Shown: positions 1 to 7,193 of the stretch, one piece after another
How the letters are laid out: the number at the start of each line of letters is the position of its first letter
Numbering within the stretch: position 1 is the first letter of the stretch
NCBI GenBank assembly: GCA_017411605.1
Contig: JAFQPR010000080.1
Location: forward strand, 1-60,565
DNA from: Clostridia bacterium
GTDB taxonomy: Bacteria; Bacillota; Clostridia; Oscillospirales; CAG-272
Direction: 5' to 3'
Length of the DNA: 60,565 nt
The notes under the pieces: model-generated
The model's database searches: none
What the model was told of the DNA's origin: nothing
Seen by the model: the letters and a program-made list of their open reading frames with translations, nothing else
Position numbers and translations under genes: made by a program

Positions 1-897
<897 letters not shown>

Positions 898-978
898 TTA
901 ATATAATTTTTTTAATTAAACCCAAAATAATGCGGTTAAAACCCTACTTGTCCAGTTTAATTTTAACCATCAAAGTGT

Positions 979-1007
979 ATTATAACACAAATTTATAAAT
1001 TTGTAAA
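979..1007 (-). promoter_or_regulatory. Promoter of nifJ
   Basis: Read on the minus strand: TTTACA (1002-1007), a 17-nt spacer, and TATAAT (979-984), about 95 nt before the nifJ start. The spacer contains an AT-rich palindrome around AAATTTATAAATTT that may be a regulator site. The leader of about 90 nt has no obvious terminator. Confidence 0.7.
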
Positions 1008-1027
1008 TAGCAAATAATAAATATTCG

Positions 1028-1636
1028 TCAAATATTTGTCAATTTTTTAACGAGATTCTCTACCCTCTCGCGTGAGCTTACGATATTCAGCGCTTCAAGG
1101 AGCGCCTTTGCGCTCATTCCCTCGGGGAGAGAGAGCTCGCGGCAGAGCGCGTCACGAAGTGAGGATGCCTTATCCGAGCCCGAGAGTCCGAGAGTGAACA
1201 TATCGAACGTGGTCATACCGCCTCGCGCCTGCAGCTCCTCGCCCTCGGTAAACGGCGTAAGAAGTCCGCGCAAAATATCGCCTCCGACTCCCTCAACACC
1301 GAGCAAGCCCGCCTTGCCGCGATGCGCCTTTCTTCTCTCCTTACCCTCTACCCGTGGTATATAAAGCTGATATATTTTGTCCTTTGGAACGAGTCCCGAG
1401 AGGAAGCTGCGTATCTGAGCGCCGCCGCCGTCGGAATCGGTGAGAATGATGATACCGTCTCCCGCTATCCTTCTGATAAGCGCCTGCTTCTCCTTCGAGT
1501 TGAATATTCCGAAGCCGTCCGTGGTAATTACCACGCCTGAGAACATACCGAGTATCGCGCTCTTGTCGTACCGTCCCTCAACGACGACGGGAAGGCGCAG
1601 GCGGGGGAGAGGCGTAAGCTTAGAATTTACCGTCAT
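1028..1636 (-). CDS. rnmV: RNase M5-like Toprim protein
   Basis: A 202-residue cytoplasmic Toprim-fold protein. RNase M5 matures 5S rRNA in Bacillota, and that is the most likely role. The N-terminal half has the Toprim signatures: VVEGRYDK (catalytic Glu near residue 19), then ILTDSDGGG with the DxD pair near residues 64-66, then a GVEGVGGDIL segment that corresponds to the GxEH block of RNase M5. The start at 1636 is preceded by AAGGAGT; an open frame continues 63 codons upstream only because it crosses the hairpin repeats, so that extension is rejected. It is the last gene of a minus-strand maf-nth-rnmV run, but about 800 nt of repeats separate it from nth. A primase-like or other small Toprim role is the alternative. 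Confidence 0.75.
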   Translation of the reverse strand: MTVNSKLTPLPRLRLPVVVEGRYDKSAILGMFSGVVITTDGFGIFNSKEKQALIRRIAGDGIIILTDSDGGGAQIRSFLSGLVPKDKIYQLYIPRVEGKERRKAHRGKAGLLGVEGVGGDILRGLLTPFTEGEELQARGGMTTFDMFTLGLSGSDKASSLRDALCRELSLPEGMSAKALLEALNIVSSRERVENLVKKLTNI

Positions 1637-1650
1637 TTTTACTCCTTCGT

Positions 1651-1887
1651 TTATACAAGACTTTGTCTTGATGATATACAAAGCGAAACGCTTTGATGAT
1701 ATACACAGCAGAGCCGTGATGATATACAAGACTTTGTCTTGATGATATACAAAGCGAAACGCTTTGATGATATACACAGCAGAACCGTGATGATATACAA
1801 AGCGGAACGCTTTGATGATATACACAGCAGAGCCGTGATGATATACAAGACTTTGTCTTGATGATATACAACGCCGGTGGCGTTGAT
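1651..1887 (+). repeat. Mini-hairpin array 1 (linker GATGATATAC)
   Basis: Ten palindromic units of 13-15 nt joined by the constant linker GATGATATAC. Unit cores in order: AAGACTTTGTCTT, AAAGCGAAACGCTTT, ACAGCAGAGCCGT, AAGACTTTGTCTT, AAAGCGAAACGCTTT, ACAGCAGAACCGT, AAAGCGGAACGCTTT, ACAGCAGAGCCGT, AAGACTTTGTCTT, AACGCCGGTGGCGTT. Each folds into a short stem with a 3-nt loop although the arm sequences are unrelated (the ACAGC type has one mismatched pair). The order A-B-C-A-B-C-B-C-A-D suggests block duplication. It lies just upstream of the rnmV ribosome site, in the nth-rnmV gap. No named repeat family is recognised. Confidence 0.9.
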
Positions 1888-1997
1888 TTGGTACGAAGCT
1901 AAAATTTTACTATAGCGCTTCGAAATAGTTTTACAAAAGGTTTCCTTTGCAACAGGTCCGTTGAGCAATGTTGAGTTCTCTTTTACTCGTACTCAAT

Positions 1998-2426
1998 CAA
2001 TGCGAAGCATTGCATATCATCAATGCAAAGCATTGCATATCATCAATGCGAAGCATTGCATATCATCAATGCGAAGCGTTGCATATCATCAATGCAAAGC
2101 ATTGCATATCATCAATGCGAAGCATTGCATATCATCAATGCGAAGCATTGCATATCATCAACGCGAAGCGTTGCATATCATCAATGCAAAGCATTGCATA
2201 TCATCAATGCGAAGCATTGCATATCATCAATGCGAAGCATTGCATATCATCAATGCGAAGCATTGCATATCATCAATGCGAAGCGTTGCATATCATCAAT
2301 GCGAAGCGTTGCATATCATCAACGCAAAGCGTTGCATATCATCAATGCGAAGCATTGCATATCATCAACGCGAAGCATTGCATATCATCAACGCAAAGCG
2401 TTGCATATCATCAATGCGAAGCATTG
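1998..2426 (-). repeat. Mini-hairpin array 2, 19 units at exact 23-nt period
   Basis: Nineteen units start at 1998 and every 23 nt after that, the last at 2412, with no indel. Each is a 15-nt palindrome of the type CAATGCGAAGCATTG followed on the plus strand by an 8-nt linker CATATCAT. Arms are ATGC/GCAT or ACGC/GCGT; loops are GAA or AAA. Fifteen of 19 units have fully matched arms, and the other four have a wobble-type mismatch. The linker, read on the minus strand, matches the GATGATAT of array 1, so the two arrays face opposite ways. It begins 8 nt past the nth stop and would be transcribed with it. There are no unique spacers, so it is not a CRISPR. Confidence 0.95.
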
Positions 2427-2433
2427 CATTTAC

Positions 2434-3087
2434 TCACTTTCTGTATTTCTCGCAAAGCTCTCCGAGAGGACACTCGCCGCACTTCGGCGCTCTTGCCGTG
2501 CAGACCTCTCTGCCGAAGGTAACTATCCTATGGCAGAAGTCGCTTCCTTCATTTATATCTATAAGGTCGCGCAGGATATACTCTATCTTTACGGCATCCT
2601 TAAGGCTCTCGGGGTACATTCCGAGCCTTCCGCATATCCTGATACAATGCGTATCGCAAACGATAGCTCCCTTGCCGAATACGTCACCGAGCAGAAGATT
2701 CGCTATCTTCCGTCCAACCCCCGGGAAGAGCAATAGCTCCTCCATAGTATCGGGCAGGACTCCGCCGAAGCTATCCCTAAGCATAACCGACGAGTCCTTG
2801 ATGTTCGCCGCCTTAGTTCTGTAGAGTCCGCAAGGCATAACTATTCTCTCAATATCTGCGAGGTCTGCATCCGCCATAGCGGCAAAATTCGGGTATTTTG
2901 CAAATAATTCTTTACAAACTATGTTAACTCGGGCATCCGTACACTGCGCGGAGAGCCTTCCCATAACGAGAAGCTTCCACGGGTCACCGCCGTACTCAAG
3001 CGCGCAGACTGACTCGGGGTATATCTCCTTGAGCCGCTCTACTACCAGAGCGAGTCTTTCTCTTTTTTCTCTCTTTGATTTTATCAT
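2434..3087 (-). CDS. nth: Endonuclease III (DNA glycosylase/AP lyase)
   Basis: Base-excision repair enzyme that removes oxidised pyrimidines and cuts at the abasic site. The 217 residues show the full family set: helix-hairpin-helix LLLFPGVGRKIAN with the catalytic lysine at K127, the catalytic aspartate D145 in CDTHCIR, and a C-terminal [4Fe-4S] motif C-X6-C-X2-C-X5-C (C196, C203, C206, C212). Length is normal for the family (about 210). It lies 16 nt behind maf, so the two are probably co-transcribed; the array of hairpins begins just past its stop codon and may form the 3' end of the transcript or a stability element. Identification is secure. Confidence 0.95.
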   Translation of the reverse strand: MIKSKREKRERLALVVERLKEIYPESVCALEYGGDPWKLLVMGRLSAQCTDARVNIVCKELFAKYPNFAAMADADLADIERIVMPCGLYRTKAANIKDSSVMLRDSFGGVLPDTMEELLLFPGVGRKIANLLLGDVFGKGAIVCDTHCIRICGRLGMYPESLKDAVKIEYILRDLIDINEGSDFCHRIVTFGREVCTARAPKCGECPLGELCEKYRK

Positions 3088-3103
3088 TTTTAACCTGCCG
3101 CCA

Positions 3104-3688
3104 TTACTCTGAAATCGACACGCCCGCCTGCTCGCACAACTCTCCGAGCAGCCTCATAGAGAAGCCGACGACGGTATCAAAGTCGCCCTCGATTTTCTCC
3201 ACGAATTTGCCACCGAGTCCCTGGATACCGTACGCGCCTGCCTTGTCCATAGGCTCGCCCGTCGCAATATATTCATCAATCTCGGCATCGGTCAATTCGC
3301 GGAAATGTACTCCCGTCGAAGCTGTGCCCGAATAGAGCTTACCGCCTGCGTGAACGGCTATACCCGTGTGCACAAAATGCGCCTTTCCCGAGAGCTCACG
3401 GAGCATCTTTTTTGCGTGGGCGGCAGACTCGGGCTTGCCGAGCGGTATACCCCCCAGCTCAACGAGAGTATCCGAAGATATTATTATACTGTTCTTTATC
3501 TCTTCGGCAGTGAGGGTATCCGCAACCGCTCTTCCCTTCCTTACCGCGAGTATCTCAACGCCACGGCGCGGATGGATGCTTTCATCAAGAGTTTCGTCGG
3601 TCTCGGCGGTTTTTATCTCAAAATCGCGGCATACGGCGGATAAAAGCTCACGTCTTCTCGGTGACGCGGATGCAAGTATTATCTTCAT
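3104..3688 (-). CDS. maf: Maf-like nucleoside triphosphate pyrophosphatase
   Basis: A 194-residue Maf/YhdE house-cleaning pyrophosphatase; family members hydrolyse dTTP, UTP or modified nucleotides to monophosphates in the cytoplasm. The start MKIILASASPRRRELL is the canonical Maf N-terminus (the SxRR motif binds phosphate), followed by ETDE near residue 30, the SSDTLVELGG catalytic Asp block near 71 and KAGAYGIQGLGGKFVEKIEG near 147 with the conserved KAG..IQG. It leads the maf-nth run from a strong promoter at 3749-3777. Substrate preference cannot be read from the sequence. Confidence 0.95.
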   Translation of the reverse strand: MKIILASASPRRRELLSAVCRDFEIKTAETDETLDESIHPRRGVEILAVRKGRAVADTLTAEEIKNSIIISSDTLVELGGIPLGKPESAAHAKKMLRELSGKAHFVHTGIAVHAGGKLYSGTASTGVHFRELTDAEIDEYIATGEPMDKAGAYGIQGLGGKFVEKIEGDFDTVVGFSMRLLGELCEQAGVSISE

Positions 3689-3748
3689 TTTTTCTTTTCC
3701 TTATTCCTTGTTACGCGCGTATGCAACGCGCGCGTTTTTTGCATAACT

Positions 3749-3777
3749 ATTATATATCACTTTTTTCTCCGTGTCAA
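3749..3777 (-). promoter_or_regulatory. Promoter of maf-nth
   Basis: Minus-strand TTGACA (3772-3777), 17-nt spacer, TATAAT (3749-3754), about 60 nt before the maf start. A consensus housekeeping promoter. Confidence 0.85.
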
Positions 3778-3853
3778 GTATTTCGCATTTGGGTAGGAGC
3801 GAGAATAATCTGTGCCGTCCGGATTCCACCGCGGCGCGGTGCTTTTTTCGTCC

Positions 3854-4000
3854 CTGTCATCCTGAGCGAAGTCGAAATCCGAGCAAAGCGAGGATCTGGG
3901 ATCTCGGACGAAAAATCACCGATCGAAGAAAAGGCGAGATCCCGATGCGAAGCATCGCCCTACGGGTTCGACTCCGCTTGCGCTTCGCTCAGGATGACAG
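3854..4000. repeat. Interspersed palindromic element, copy A
   Basis: About 147 nt bounded by inverted ends CTGTCATCCTGAGCGAAG and CTTCGCTCAGGATGACAG. The interior has GATCTGGGATCTC, GAGATCCCGATG and the mini-hairpin CGATGCGAAGCATCG followed by CCCTACGGGTTCG. A second copy lies at 18951-19133 with the same ends and the loop of that mini-hairpin changed from GAA to TAC. It encodes nothing. Elements with TCATCCTGAGCG-type ends are common non-coding repeats in gut bacterial genomes; whether it is mobile is unknown. Confidence 0.8.
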
Positions 4001-4054
4001 CGGCGGTGACGGTATCAACAGTAAGCTGTGATTAAAACGAAGCATAGCAAGAAT

Positions 4055-4090
4055 AAAAAAGATGCACAGCCGAAGCTATGCATCTTTTTT
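4055..4090. terminator. Bidirectional intrinsic terminator
   Basis: The 12-bp stem AAAAAAGATGCA (4055-4066) / TGCATCTTTTTT (4079-4090) has U-runs on both strands. It would end transcription of the lipoprotein gene that stops at 4155. The stretch 3689-4154 holds only this, the maf promoter and palindromic element copy A. Confidence 0.85.
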
Positions 4091-4154
4091 TATTAAGTTT
4101 TATTCATTAAGTTAAATTAAACTTAACGAATCACAATTTGTTCCTAAGATCAAA

Positions 4155-5951
4155 TTATGCGGGAAGCTTAGAATACTCTGCCTCAAGGTTCTTAAGAGCC
4201 TCTGCCTTGGTGGGCTGGAGCTCCTCGTAAGTCTTTGACATACCTGCGAACTGATAACCGTTGTTAGCAAGAAGAGTATGATATCTGTTGTTTACAGAAT
4301 TCTCGTCAACGTCTGCATACATAAATCCGATAGCGTCCTCGAAGAGCTTATCGAAGGATGTACGAACGTTCTGACGGATGTACTTAAGCATCTCTACGTT
4401 ACCGAATACGCCGTTCTCGCCTGCAGCTGCGCCGTAAACGAGGGTGTAGTCATAGTAATCGTTCTTGATCTCAAGAGAGTTGCAAGACTGATAGTGAAGG
4501 AATGCGGAGCACTGAACGAACTTCTGAGTGTTAGCTCTGATAGCGCCTGCACGTCCAACAACGTGGATCTGAGTGAGGTAATCGTCGCCTGCCTTGTATA
4601 CAGGAACGGGAACAACACCGAAGCCGCCTCTGGTAGAGGTCTTCATATCCTGGTAAGCCTGATACTCAAGAGAACCTACGAGAATGATACCGCCGAAGAG
4701 AAGCTTATCGGTAGTGAACTGGTTACGGATAGCAAGAAGGGGAGTCTTGGTACCTTCGAAGCTAAGGCTGTTAGCATCGCTTGAAGTTACGAAGTATACG
4801 CCGTTCTTATCCATCATATCGGAGATCTTAGCAGCAAGATCGTAAAGACCCTGGTTCTTGGTAGGATAAGAGTAGTCATACTTCTTAGCGTCCTTATTCC
4901 ATTCCTTGTTGATGATGGTTACGGAAGAGGTGTAAACAAGACCTGCTGCGGGAAGACCGTTAGCGCCGAGAGCGAAGCCAAGTCTGTCATTGATGTTCTC
5001 GGTAGTGCTTGTTCCGCTGGGCTTATAGATAGCCTGGCTGAACTCGACAAGTCTGTCGTAGGTCCATCCGCCGTCTGCGCAATCAGCTGTACATCTGGTG
5101 TCCTTGTCCTCGTTTGTACAATCGCAAGGCTTAACTTCCTCAAGGAAGGTATCGATGGTGGGCTTTTCAACGTCGGGATACATTGTAGGAGCGATTTCAT
5201 TGAAGAGTGTTACGTTTACGGGAACAACGAAGAACGCACGGATAAGGTCAATGAAATAGTCGGATGCTACAACGTAGATCTTCTGAGTAGAAAGAGTAAG
5301 CGAACCCATAAGGTCTGCCATGTAACCGCTGTTAGCAAGGTTGAAGTGGTTATTGCCCTTGTAGTCGCCTGCGCCATATTGTTTAGAGTAGAGGTTAGCG
5401 AAGCAACCCTTAAGGGAACATACAAGAAGGTCTGTCATCCAGTTGCAGTACATATCGGGAGTAGAACTGTCAGCAGCAAATACCTCTTTTTCGATAACGT
5501 CATACATCTTTGAGAAGCCGAAGAGCTCTGCGTTATCCTCATAGTACTTGTATGTAACTGTTACGTTCGTGAGATCGTAAGCAGCGTCGTTTCTGTCTTT
5601 AACGAGCTTGTCAATGTTCTCGGTTCCAACGTCGGCACCCTCGCCTGCGAGATATCTCTCGCATCCGGAGGAAAGCTCTTCGTTGTTCGAGCACTTAGTC
5701 ATCATGAAGATAAGGTTGGTTTCATCATACTTGATGTTCTCCCACCAGTCACCTTCATCCTCGGTACCGCCACCGATTACAGGGGGGCCACCGTCAGCGC
5801 CGACGTCGGGTGCGTAGGTATCAACTACTCCGTCGTCCTTGCCGCCCTCGTCATCACCATTGTCCTTGCCGCCGATAAACTTACAGCCTGCGAAGCAAGA
5901 AAGGACCATGATCATAACGAGAAGTAAACAAATAATTCTTGTTTTTTTCAT
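4155..5951 (-). CDS. Large lipoprotein, extracellular solute-binding-like
   Basis: A 598-residue exported lipoprotein. It has a signal peptide (positive MKKTR, hydrophobic core) ending in the lipobox SCFAGC (Cys near residue 22), then an acidic Asp/Gly linker of about 40 residues that tethers the domain to the membrane. The body resembles carbohydrate-type extracellular solute-binding proteins (hydrophobic strand/helix alternation, a GRAGAIRANT segment near 465 and a helical C-terminus), but no permease or ATPase gene lies nearby, so the substrate is unknown. A Cys-rich stretch near residues 277-291 (CDCTNEDKDTRCTADC) is unusual for the family and could bind metal or form disulfides. RBS AAAAGGAG precedes the ATG. 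Expression may be set by the structured leader at 5952-6107. It could also be a stand-alone binding protein of another class. Confidence 0.6.
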   Translation of the reverse strand: MKKTRIICLLLVMIMVLSCFAGCKFIGGKDNGDDEGGKDDGVVDTYAPDVGADGGPPVIGGGTEDEGDWWENIKYDETNLIFMMTKCSNNEELSSGCERYLAGEGADVGTENIDKLVKDRNDAAYDLTNVTVTYKYYEDNAELFGFSKMYDVIEKEVFAADSSTPDMYCNWMTDLLVCSLKGCFANLYSKQYGAGDYKGNNHFNLANSGYMADLMGSLTLSTQKIYVVASDYFIDLIRAFFVVPVNVTLFNEIAPTMYPDVEKPTIDTFLEEVKPCDCTNEDKDTRCTADCADGGWTYDRLVEFSQAIYKPSGTSTTENINDRLGFALGANGLPAAGLVYTSSVTIINKEWNKDAKKYDYSYPTKNQGLYDLAAKISDMMDKNGVYFVTSSDANSLSFEGTKTPLLAIRNQFTTDKLLFGGIILVGSLEYQAYQDMKTSTRGGFGVVPVPVYKAGDDYLTQIHVVGRAGAIRANTQKFVQCSAFLHYQSCNSLEIKNDYYDYTLVYGAAAGENGVFGNVEMLKYIRQNVRTSFDKLFEDAIGFMYADVDENSVNNRYHTLLANNGYQFAGMSKTYEELQPTKAEALKNLEAEYSKLPA

Positions 5952-6107
5952 AATTCTCCTTTTCTAATTTGCCGAAGTGAATTTTTAGCCGCTGCCTTAC
6001 GGCACTGGGGCAGCGACAGGTAGCTTCGTGTCCGTCGGCAATTCCCGTTTTGCCAACCGAAGAGGCGCCGATAAACATCGAAGCACCGTTTACACTCTAC
6101 TCTACCG
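5952..6107 (-). promoter_or_regulatory. Structured 5' leader of the lipoprotein gene
   Basis: About 155 nt between a predicted start site and the ATG at 5951. On the minus strand it can form GGTGC...GCGCC with a nested CGAT/ATCG, then the 8-bp stem GTTGGCAA / TTGCCGAC around a loop of 8 nt, then CGCTGCC / GGCAGCG around 12 nt. The blocks GGCAAA and GGACACGAAGC loosely recall GEMM (c-di-GMP-I) riboswitches, but the rest of that consensus is not visible. There is no intrinsic terminator, so control would be translational. Class unknown. Confidence 0.4.
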
Positions 6108-6113
6108 TTTAAT

Positions 6114-6142
6114 ATAATAACATAAACATTTTGGGAAATCAA
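6114..6142 (-). promoter_or_regulatory. Promoter of the lipoprotein gene
   Basis: Minus-strand TTGATT (6137-6142), 17-nt spacer, TATTAT (6114-6119). It places the RNA start near 6107 and so defines the leader. The DNA from 6143 to 6301 is AT-rich without other features. Confidence 0.6.
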
Positions 6143-6301
6143 GAGCCGTTTTCCAACTTCTACCCTTTTAACAAGTTTTATCTTTTGAAGTTGTGCATTT
6201 TGTATATTTATTCTTTAATAAATTATAAACATTTCATAAATAACAGGACATTTTTGCCGTTTTGAGTCATTTTCCTATATTTTTGAAGTTTCAAAAAAAC
6301 C

Positions 6302-6826
6302 TCACTTTTCCTGAATTATAAGACCGTAATCTCCGTCCTTGCGCTTATATACGACAGAGACCTCGAGCGTTTCCGCATCGGTGAATGCAAAGAAGCTGTG
6401 TCCAAGGAGATTCATCTGCAAAATAGCCTCCTCGGGAGTCATTGGCTTGAAGGGGAAGCTCTTCGTTCTTATTCTGAACTCGGGCTCCTCAACGTACTCG
6501 TCATCGTCAAATTCCTCAATAACAAAAGCTCCGCTTTTAACCTTCTTTTCAAGACGAGTCTTGTTCTTCCTTATCTGCCTCTCAAGGCTCTCTGCCGTAC
6601 GGTCAAGCGCCGTCATAAACGTATCGCTTTCCTCTTCCGCGCGGAACACCGTAGCTCCGTAGGTTATGGTTACCTCGACGATCTTCACGCCCTTTCTCAC
6701 CTTACAGGTCACAAACGCCTCGGTATCCTCACCGAAGAATTTATCAAACCTCTGAAGCTTCTTCTCGATGAGCGCCTCAAGGCTCTCGCGAACGTTCATC
6801 TGCTTTCCGTAAACCGATATTTTCAT
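6302..6826 (-). CDS. hpf: Long-form ribosome hibernation promoting factor
   Basis: Binds the 30S subunit and dimerises 70S ribosomes into inactive 100S particles in stationary phase. The 174 residues have the N-terminal beta-alpha-beta-beta-beta-alpha S30AE domain (about 1-100) and a separate C-terminal dimerisation domain (about 120-174, FPFKPMTPEEAILQMNLLGH and the end SVVYKRKDGDYGLI), the hallmark of long HPF in Bacillota. The start was placed at ATG 6826 because the family begins directly with MKISVYGK. A TTG seven codons upstream (6847) has a better AAGGAG and is a serious alternative. A consensus-like promoter with TATAAT at 6960-6965 lies upstream. Confidence 0.92.
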   Translation of the reverse strand: MKISVYGKQMNVRESLEALIEKKLQRFDKFFGEDTEAFVTCKVRKGVKIVEVTITYGATVFRAEEESDTFMTALDRTAESLERQIRKNKTRLEKKVKSGAFVIEEFDDDEYVEEPEFRIRTKSFPFKPMTPEEAILQMNLLGHSFFAFTDAETLEVSVVYKRKDGDYGLIIQEK

Positions 6827-6959
6827 AAACCGTACCTTGCTCCGCAAAGGGAGCTCCTTTCTGAAATTCTACGGAGCAACGCGGGCTCGGAGATGCGCGC
6901 AGCCCGTCGGAAAAATGCCGCCGTCGGCAGCCTTTCCCCGTTTTTTCCTCCGCAATATT

Positions 6960-6965
6960 ATTATA
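6960..6965 (-). promoter_or_regulatory. -10 box of hpf
   Basis: Minus-strand TATAAT at 6960-6965 in the AT-rich stretch upstream of hpf; a matching -35 is only weakly present. The rest of 6966-7193 is AT-rich and carries the promoter of the divergent ABC gene without a clear -35. Confidence 0.45.
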
Positions 6966-7193
6966 GCATATTCTTTGTGAAAAATAAATAGTTTTTGTGA
7001 ATTTTTTTGAAATTTTTATGCAACAATTAACAAAACACCCCAACGCATTCGGAACAATTCTCTGCCATTCGCATAATTCGGCAAAAGTTTGTTAAATGTT
7101 AATAATATATTATTTAAATGAAAATAAAATGTTCATAATTATATGATAGAATGGTGCTGTAAACCAAAATTTTTTTGTTTAAACGGAGAAAAA

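Noticed and set aside
1637-1825. N-terminal extension of the RNase M5-like protein
   Set aside because: The extra 63 codons are translated hairpin repeats; a good AAGGAGT sits before the internal ATG at 1636, where family similarity begins.
1998-2426. CRISPR array
   Set aside because: The period is 23 nt with no variable spacers of 30 nt or more, the linker is constant, and no cas gene is present.
1961-2824. Long overlapping plus-strand frames of 184-287 codons with HQCEALHIINAKHC-like repeats
   Set aside because: They are read-through of the 23-nt repeat, which has no stop in any frame; 23 is not a multiple of 3, so all three frames give the same repeat. No SD, and they overlap nth on the other strand.
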